A DNA stretch of 21,146 bases from JAAYJR01 sp964563975. GTDB lineage: Bacteria > Bacteroidota > Bacteroidia > Bacteroidales > Prolixibacteraceae. The DNA lies in contig CAZLZJ010000038.1 of NCBI GenBank assembly GCA_964563975.1, positions 1-21,146 on the forward strand, written 5' to 3'. Each line of letters starts with the position of its first letter. Positions within the stretch are counted from its first letter, which is position 1. The notes under the pieces are model-generated. The model made no database searches. It was given only the letters and a program-made list of their open reading frames with translations, and was not told where the DNA came from. The position numbers were made by a program, and so were the translations under genes. This document shows positions 15,523 to 21,146 of the stretch, piece by piece.

Positions 15523-16509
15523 TTATTTCCTTGTCCAGACAGCAACCGGGCTGTTCGGATTTGCATCAGAGTTCCATGCCCACTGCAAGCCCAATCCTTC
15601 ATTGACTCCTGAAGTGATATAAAAGGTATATTGTTGTCTGAATGTAATCTTCACCCCATTATCAGTACTTATATACCCAATCAAATCTTTAACTTCTTCA
15701 CCTTCACCGTTATCATCTTCCCATACTTTAAGTGTTACCGGTCCCCAATCCCAGCTGTCCCATGACTGGCCCGCTTTAATTGTAATAGTTGTATAATCTT
15801 CACTAACTGTACCTAAGATAAAATATGGATCAGCTAATGGAGGTCCGAAGGCCTGCCCTGCCATACCGTAAATCTTAACCTTGTCTGTTTCACCGTCAAT
15901 TGCAACGATATTTACAGGATGTTCCTTGTTGCCATTGGCGGTTTCGGTAACATTCGATATATAGTCGCCCAGCATCCACCCAAGAGGATGATCATCATCA
16001 ACTATTGTAATCTTCATTACCGATTCGGAAGAGAGGTCATATTCCAAACTGTTACCGGTGATCTTAAGGCGAAATGATTTATTTCCCAAGGGGTCATAAT
16101 AATCATTATCAATAGCAGCAACTACTACAGGCGCATAACCATAACCTTCGGGGATAGTAACCTTTTTTTCGCTTACCACTTTAAAATCCACCCCTTCGAT
16201 TGCAGGGTTAACCTGTATAGTATCATCGTCAGTGATCTCATAATATAAATCGCCGATTTTCTTATACCAGGTATCGTCAACATCAAAAGTAACATCGATG
16301 GAAGGGGAAGTTACAGAAGCAGTGACCAGTATCTGTACCGTAAGTGAATCTTTCCCTTTATTCTCTTTATCCATTTCCAACATACTGGCAGAAGAACCGT
16401 AAAACCCTACATTAGCCATATCTTGAGTAAACAGGATATCTTCCTGCTCACAGCCAAAGATTATCATCAATGCAAGAGTTGTCAATATTATATAATTCAA
16501 TTTTTTCAT
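15523..16509 (-). CDS. Calx-beta-like lipoprotein of the susCD operon
   Basis: This 328 aa protein has a lipoprotein signal ending at C20 (MIIFGC). Residues about 30-174 resemble a Calx-beta/DUF4843-type beta sandwich: AIEGVDFKVVS at 103-113, KVTIPEGYGYAPVVV at 116-130, an ID-ND-YY acidic segment, SFRLKITG at 145-152, and the closing MKITIVDDD at 165-173. A second domain (about 178-328) begins MLGDY and resembles the C-terminal domain of the next gene's product. It lies 19 bp after susD and 12 bp before the Ig-repeat lipoprotein, so it belongs to the same transcript. A SusE-like accessory substrate-binding role on the cell surface is inferred from position and anchoring; the ligand is unknown. 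Confidence 0.8.
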   Translation of the reverse strand: MKKLNYIILTTLALMIIFGCEQEDILFTQDMANVGFYGSSASMLEMDKENKGKDSLTVQILVTASVTSPSIDVTFDVDDTWYKKIGDLYYEITDDDTIQVNPAIEGVDFKVVSEKKVTIPEGYGYAPVVVAAIDNDYYDPLGNKSFRLKITGNSLEYDLSSESVMKITIVDDDHPLGWMLGDYISNVTETANGNKEHPVNIVAIDGETDKVKIYGMAGQAFGPPLADPYFILGTVSEDYTTITIKAGQSWDSWDWGPVTLKVWEDDNGEGEEVKDLIGYISTDNGVKITFRQQYTFYITSGVNEGLGLQWAWNSDANPNSPVAVWTRK

Positions 16510-16528
16510 AATCAGATCATTTTAGTTG

Positions 16529-17971
16529 TTAAAATGGATTTTGAACCATATTTTCATTACCGTCAAATTCAGCTTTTGGTATTGGCACAGCCCATTTATT
16601 ATCAGGAAAATTAATATTTTGATTTGATTCTCCGATATAGTCGTTACGCACCAAGCTCTCTTTACGGCGTGCCAGATCAAATAGAATATGTCCTTCGAAG
16701 CACAACTCCCTTCTGCGTTCATCAGATATATCTGAAAGTACTACACTCTCTATTCTCTTCGGAAGCCCCCTGTTGGTTCTTATAACATTATAATCATCCA
16801 CAGGGGTAACACCGCTTATGGAAGCTCCTTTGTGGATAGCTTCAGCTCTTATAAGGTACATTTCCGACAACCTCAGCACAGGTGTATTATTTGTATTTCC
16901 ATCACCAGTTTTACTGGGATATTTATTTGTCCAAAAGATACCTTCAAAGATTGCACGCCCCTCAGGATCGGAATAAAACAGATCACGTCTGACATCCCCT
17001 TCCTCAAAGAGATTTAGCAGGTCATTTGAAGCGCATGCATCACCATGAAATTTTGGATTTGTCATATAAGCAATACCCTCCTGCCCCGGAAATCCCGAAT
17101 TTCCCAAAGCTCCATAGACGGCAAATATTACTTCACTTCCTTCTGTCTCACGCCCCCATGCACCATTTGGATTTTCAGAAACAGTTACATACTGTTCCGC
17201 TGTCCACATCTTAAATTTTCCGGAATCAATTACCTTAGTTGCATAATCGGCAGCATTCTGCCAATCTTCCATATTGAGGTACACTCGTGCCAAAAGTGCC
17301 TGTACAGCCTCTTTGGTTGCAAAACCTTTCGGATCCGCCCCGCCTTTTCTCTTATAATCTCCAAAAAGGGACTCTGCCTTTTTCAGATCATCCACAACTC
17401 TTGTATACACTTCTTCCACTGTATTGCGCGGTGGCTCGTCGATCTTCGTTTCAGTCACAACAGGAACACCCAAGCCTGTTTTACTATGTGAATATGGCTG
17501 TGCATAAAGCCTTACCAGATCAAAGTGAGCAATTGCCCTTATAAACAGACACTCTGCCATATAGTTCTGAAGTATGGCCTTCTCATCTTCTTTACCCTCA
17601 AAATCAGGAATCGAGTTGATGACATTATTTGCACGGGCAATAGCCGTATATGCTTTATCCCAAAGATTTTCGGTGCGTTCTGCCGTATAGTTCCATGTGT
17701 AGGCATCAAACTGATAACCGGCATCATTTGGTTTTAGTTTGCCGTTTCCTCCTCTCATTTCAGAAGAAAGAACAAAATAACCGCCATACCAGTCGACTGA
17801 ATATAACAAAGTATATGCCCCTACCGTTGCACTGTTTAATCCTTCAAATGAACTCAGGGTGAGTTCCGATGTTTGTTGAAGTACGGGTTCTTTTTCCAAA
17901 AAATCTACACATCCGGCAAAAAGAGATATTAACCCTGCTGCAACTATTATATTTTTAACTATTCGTTTCAT
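16529..17971 (-). CDS. SusD/RagB-family surface substrate-binding lipoprotein
   Basis: SusD proteins cap their SusC partner and hand nutrient ligands into the barrel. This one is 480 aa, a usual length, with a lipobox ending at C21 (SLFAGC) followed by the typical VDFLEKEPV. Signature regions include the helical AECLFIRAIAHFDLVRLYAQPYS segment (RAIAHFDLVRLYAQPYS), KEAVQALLARVYLNMEDW, LSEMYLIRAEA, and ERRRELCFEGHILFDLARR. The C-terminus KWAVPIPKAEFDGNENMVQNPF is close to the family's PIP..E...NP.L.QNPGY ending. It starts 21 bp after susC. The neighbouring genes contain no carbohydrate-active enzyme, so the ligand class cannot be read from context. Confidence 0.95.
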   Translation of the reverse strand: MKRIVKNIIVAAGLISLFAGCVDFLEKEPVLQQTSELTLSSFEGLNSATVGAYTLLYSVDWYGGYFVLSSEMRGGNGKLKPNDAGYQFDAYTWNYTAERTENLWDKAYTAIARANNVINSIPDFEGKEDEKAILQNYMAECLFIRAIAHFDLVRLYAQPYSHSKTGLGVPVVTETKIDEPPRNTVEEVYTRVVDDLKKAESLFGDYKRKGGADPKGFATKEAVQALLARVYLNMEDWQNAADYATKVIDSGKFKMWTAEQYVTVSENPNGAWGRETEGSEVIFAVYGALGNSGFPGQEGIAYMTNPKFHGDACASNDLLNLFEEGDVRRDLFYSDPEGRAIFEGIFWTNKYPSKTGDGNTNNTPVLRLSEMYLIRAEAIHKGASISGVTPVDDYNVIRTNRGLPKRIESVVLSDISDERRRELCFEGHILFDLARRKESLVRNDYIGESNQNINFPDNKWAVPIPKAEFDGNENMVQNPF

Positions 17972-17992
17972 TGTAATCTTTTTTAATAGGGT

Positions 17993-20974
17993 TTAAAATG
18001 ATAATTCGATTCCGCAAATAAAATTTTTAGCGGTCGGATATATAGCATATGCATGCCCATCGTTTCCTCTTTCGGGATCGAAAGTATTCAGGCTATGAAA
18101 AGTATAAAGATTATACGCACTTGCATATATCCTGATCCTGTCCATAAAATTCAGTGAATTCATAACAGAAGCAGGCAGGTCGTATGCCAGTGTAATTTCT
18201 TTCAGGCGCAGATAATCCCCTTTCTCTAACCATCTGGTATTTAAAAAAGCATTCGACTCGCTTGAATTGCCAACCATTGGTTTCGGAGTTTCCGTAATGT
18301 CACCGGGCTTTTTCCAATAATCAAGCGAAGTATTGGCATGATTTCCATACCAGTTATAACCATCAGATCTCATATAACGGGCTTCGTTCATTACATCTAT
18401 AACATGCCCTGTTTTATAATCAAAAGTTCCCACCAATGATATTCCTTTCCATGATGCATTAAGGTAGCCGCCGCCTATAAATTTAGGTTCAGGGCTTCCA
18501 CAATATATCTGGCGTGATTTATTATAATTATTGGTGATCTTTCCATCATCATCATACCATAACGCCTCCCCGTTTACCGGATTAACACCGGCATAATCGT
18601 GCAGCTTGAATGTATATAAAGAGTATCCTACTTTTTGAACTAAGAATGATCCAATCTCATCCTCTCCTGCAAGATCTATAATTTTAGTCCTGTTATGAGC
18701 AAAGTTAACTCCTGCTTCAATATTAAAATCAGGCTGCTTTACAATATCGCCCGATATGCTGAACTCCTGTCCGGTATTTTTCATACTGCCAACATTACGC
18801 ATAAGACTTGAAAAACCTGTTGTCCACGACAAACGATCCCGGAGCAGCATATCTTCTGTAAATCTTTCATAAAAGTCGAAAGTGATATTCAATCTGTTAA
18901 AAAAATTAAGATCAAGCCCCAGATTATATGTTTTATTCAACTCCCAGGTAAGGTCCGGGTTTCCAAGCTGGTCGGGAGCCATACCCGAAGAAGCATTATA
19001 CTCCCTTGCGCCGTAAACCCCATATTGAAGATAGTTATCAATCTGATTATTACCATTTATCCCATAGCTGGCACGAACTTTTGCCAATTTAACCCATTCA
19101 AAATTATTTTTCATGAAACCCTCTTCATTCATATTCCAGGATCCGCCAACTGACCAAAAAGTTCCATATTTATTATTGGACCCGAAACGGGAGCTTCCAT
19201 CCCATCTGATACTTGCCTGCAAAAAGTATTTTGAATCAAAATTATAATCGAATATTCCAAAAAATGATAACATCGTATATTCCCCTTCATTATAACCCAC
19301 CTGATCTTCAGCCTGTGTAGAAGTTGTCGGATAGGGAATATCCAGATTAATATTTGGTGATTCACCATCAAGATAGCTCATTCTGAAGTTTTGTGCTTCC
19401 TGCCCTACTAATATACTATACAGATGCCTGTTCAAAAAAGAATCATTAAAACGGGCAGTGTTGGAGGTTGTCAGCAACTGATAATTATATCTGTTCATAT
19501 AAACAAAATCCTGGGTGTAGCCTGTTACATGCTGGCCGAACATACGAGCTTCACCACTGGTAAGCTCAGCCGAATTATTTGTCTTTAGCACCAACTGACT
19601 AATCGGTTTATATTCAAGATATCCGGTTCCATGTAGCCTGAACTGCTTATCCCACGCCTCATTTGTATTGGCTGAAAAAAGCGGATTAATATTATTGTTC
19701 TCAGGAATATTGGTATTGAATGAACCATCCTCATTGTACATTGGTGTCCATGGAAGGATCATCATTGCTCCAAAGAAGGGATTGAGATATGACAAACTGC
19801 CTGTTCCAATATCTTCATTGATCATTCTGGAAAGCCCTATTTTTGAGCCAATTTTAATATCTTTTGTTATCTGAAAATCATTATTGACGCGAAAATTGAG
19901 CTTTTTAAAATTATTTCCAATAACCATACCTTCAATATCTTCATAAGCTGCAGAGAGGTAATTGGTAATTCTATCGGTACCTCCATTGGCAGTAAGTTCA
20001 TATTTTTGAGTTTTACCATTCCGCAATCCTGATTTAAACCAATTTGTCTGCGGGCCTGCCAAAAGTGATTTCGGAAAGTAAGTATTCCCATATCCTGTAG
20101 GGTCATCAGGATCTTTTCCTGAATTAATTACTGCATCGCGCAGATATTGCCATATCTCCTGGCTATTCATGGGATTATAATTATTATCGTTAGCCAATTG
20201 AGAAAAACCTGTTGAAGCACGGAAACTGATCTTAGCTTCTCCCGCTTTACCCGATTTGGTAGTGATCAAAATAACACCATTAGCGGCCCTGGAGCCGTAA
20301 ACAGATGCGGCTGCAGCATCTTTCAGTACTGTAATAGACTCAATATCAGAAGGATTAAGTGCAAATAGCGCATTAGATGTAGTACTGGCTTCTGACTGGT
20401 CTCCTATCATAACAGGTATACCGTCAATTACATAAAGAGGTTCATTGCCTGCATTTACCGAACTTGTTCCGCGGATACGGATGGTACTGTTGCTTCCCGG
20501 CTGCCCCCCTGCTGTTGTAACCATCAATCCGGGAACTTTCCCGCTCAACGCTTTATCAATACTGACAACAGGTGTCTCTGCAAGTTGTGCGGTTTCAACC
20601 TGTGTTGTTGAACCGGTTTTAGCTTCTCTGGATATAGTTCCATAAGCTACCACTATCACTTCATCAACACCTATTGTTAGCAATTTCATTGTTACATTTA
20701 CGGTCGTTCTGCCTGCAATTGATACCTCCTGAGTTGCCATTCCTACAAATGAAAAAACAAGTATCCGTGCATCTTCAGGAACCTGCAGGGTATAGTTACC
20801 ATCAATATCGGAAACTGTTCCCAGCGTTGTGCCCTGCACGGCAATCGAAACTCCAGGGATTGGCATATTATCCTCAGCAGATATTATTTTACCGCTAATC
20901 ACTCTGGTCTGAGAATAAGCTGTCATTGTTCCCATGAAAAGGAGAGTCGAGAAGAGAAACACAATCTTTTTCAT
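17993..20974 (-). CDS. SusC/RagA-family TonB-dependent outer-membrane transporter
   Basis: This 993 aa protein imports a nutrient across the outer membrane with energy from TonB, working with the SusD partner encoded next. It has a signal peptide (1-22, ending AYSQ), a carboxypeptidase-regulatory-like domain at about 26-97 (ISGKIISAEDNMPIPGVSI, SFVGMATQEV), and a TonB-box-like VDEVIVVAYGT at 103-113. The plug follows with ALSGKVPGLMV at 142-152 and the SusC signature RGTSSVNAGNEPLYVIDG at 168-185. The rest is the beta barrel, ending in the aromatic CGIELSF. No STN domain precedes the regulatory-like domain, so it is unlikely to signal to an anti-sigma factor. None is encoded in the window. 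It is the first gene of the operon. Confidence 0.96.
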   Translation of the reverse strand: MKKIVFLFSTLLFMGTMTAYSQTRVISGKIISAEDNMPIPGVSIAVQGTTLGTVSDIDGNYTLQVPEDARILVFSFVGMATQEVSIAGRTTVNVTMKLLTIGVDEVIVVAYGTISREAKTGSTTQVETAQLAETPVVSIDKALSGKVPGLMVTTAGGQPGSNSTIRIRGTSSVNAGNEPLYVIDGIPVMIGDQSEASTTSNALFALNPSDIESITVLKDAAAASVYGSRAANGVILITTKSGKAGEAKISFRASTGFSQLANDNNYNPMNSQEIWQYLRDAVINSGKDPDDPTGYGNTYFPKSLLAGPQTNWFKSGLRNGKTQKYELTANGGTDRITNYLSAAYEDIEGMVIGNNFKKLNFRVNNDFQITKDIKIGSKIGLSRMINEDIGTGSLSYLNPFFGAMMILPWTPMYNEDGSFNTNIPENNNINPLFSANTNEAWDKQFRLHGTGYLEYKPISQLVLKTNNSAELTSGEARMFGQHVTGYTQDFVYMNRYNYQLLTTSNTARFNDSFLNRHLYSILVGQEAQNFRMSYLDGESPNINLDIPYPTTSTQAEDQVGYNEGEYTMLSFFGIFDYNFDSKYFLQASIRWDGSSRFGSNNKYGTFWSVGGSWNMNEEGFMKNNFEWVKLAKVRASYGINGNNQIDNYLQYGVYGAREYNASSGMAPDQLGNPDLTWELNKTYNLGLDLNFFNRLNITFDFYERFTEDMLLRDRLSWTTGFSSLMRNVGSMKNTGQEFSISGDIVKQPDFNIEAGVNFAHNRTKIIDLAGEDEIGSFLVQKVGYSLYTFKLHDYAGVNPVNGEALWYDDDGKITNNYNKSRQIYCGSPEPKFIGGGYLNASWKGISLVGTFDYKTGHVIDVMNEARYMRSDGYNWYGNHANTSLDYWKKPGDITETPKPMVGNSSESNAFLNTRWLEKGDYLRLKEITLAYDLPASVMNSLNFMDRIRIYASAYNLYTFHSLNTFDPERGNDGHAYAIYPTAKNFICGIELSF

Positions 20975-21018
20975 AGAAATAGTTTTAAATTATTAAAATG
21001 CTAAAATTATTTTTAAAT

Positions 21019-21048
21019 CAAAAAGTATTAAAACCTTTCATCACCCAA
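21019..21048 (-). promoter_or_regulatory. Weak promoter candidate upstream of susC
   Basis: On the minus strand, TTG at 21048-21046 is followed after 18 bases by TACTTTTTG (21027-21019), one base longer than the TAnnTTTG consensus. It lies 45 bases before the susC ATG. The 172-base stretch from 20975 to the window end is otherwise very AT-rich. I see no other gene or strong hairpin in it, although it may continue outside the window. Confidence 0.33.
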
Positions 21049-21146
21049 GTGACAATATTTAAAGAAGTTACTTATAAAAAATTAAAAAAGTGTTAAGAAT
21101 CATTAATTAAAACAAAATAAAATAAAAGTATGGAAATAAACTATAA

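Noticed and set aside
17045..17491. 148-codon open frame antisense to the susD-like gene
   Set aside because: It lies wholly inside a convincing SusD gene, its product is rich in Cys/His/Phe without any family pattern, and no promoter precedes it.
11736..20974. Classical polysaccharide utilisation locus
   Set aside because: SusC and SusD are present, but no carbohydrate-active enzyme or PUL regulator is encoded within the window; genes beyond position 21146 could change this.
1..21146. CRISPR arrays, tRNAs, transposase genes, prophage or attachment sites
   Set aside because: I saw no regular direct repeats, cloverleaf-like sequence, transposase motif or integrase; all long open frames are accounted for by the listed genes.

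Overview
The window looks like part of a Bacteroidales/Bacteroidota chromosome. The grounds are a SusC/SusD pair, a type IX secretion sorting tail, Bacteroidota promoter boxes (TTG - about 19-21 nt - TAnnTTTG), few Shine-Dalgarno sequences, the futalosine menaquinone gene mqnE, and a PASTA-rluD-ddl gene order that I associate with this phylum. Sixteen largely intact protein genes are visible, including rpmH (52 aa), plus the 3' tail of one more gene at the left edge. I saw no tRNA, rRNA, CRISPR array or insertion sequence, and no gene-free stretch longer than about 170 bases.

Positions 1-2294 (minus strand): a DUF1573 exported protein is followed two bases later by meaB, the GTPase chaperone of methylmalonyl-CoA mutase. 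Its 3' end overlaps the end of a convergent plus-strand gene cut by the window edge. Positions 2408-4374 (plus): a membrane histidine kinase and an OmpR-type response regulator overlap by 4 bp. Positions 4381-4679: rpmH has its own near-consensus promoter and a strong hairpin terminator.

Positions 4703-10381 (plus) hold housekeeping genes. They are mqnE (menaquinone via futalosine), then a tight PASTA protein - rluD - ddl cluster (envelope, 23S rRNA pseudouridylation, D-Ala-D-Ala synthesis), then dnaB behind its own promoter-like sequence. At 10394-11716 lies an exported protein of a Bacteroidota family often labelled 'asparagine synthetase B', although it shows neither catalytic signature of that enzyme.

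Positions 11736-20974 (minus) form the accessory part. A four-gene operon runs susC - susD - Calx-beta-like lipoprotein - Ig-like-repeat lipoprotein, with 12-21 nt gaps, and ends at a near-perfect terminator. Downstream and in the same orientation is a C10 (streptopain-type) cysteine peptidase with a type IX sorting tail. No glycoside hydrolase, polysaccharide lyase, sulfatase, hybrid sensor or sigma/anti-sigma pair is present. A peptide or protein nutrient is therefore at least as likely a substrate as a glycan. The two accessory lipoproteins appear to share a C-terminal domain, which is the most original observation here. I did not find a clearly new defence or mobile system.
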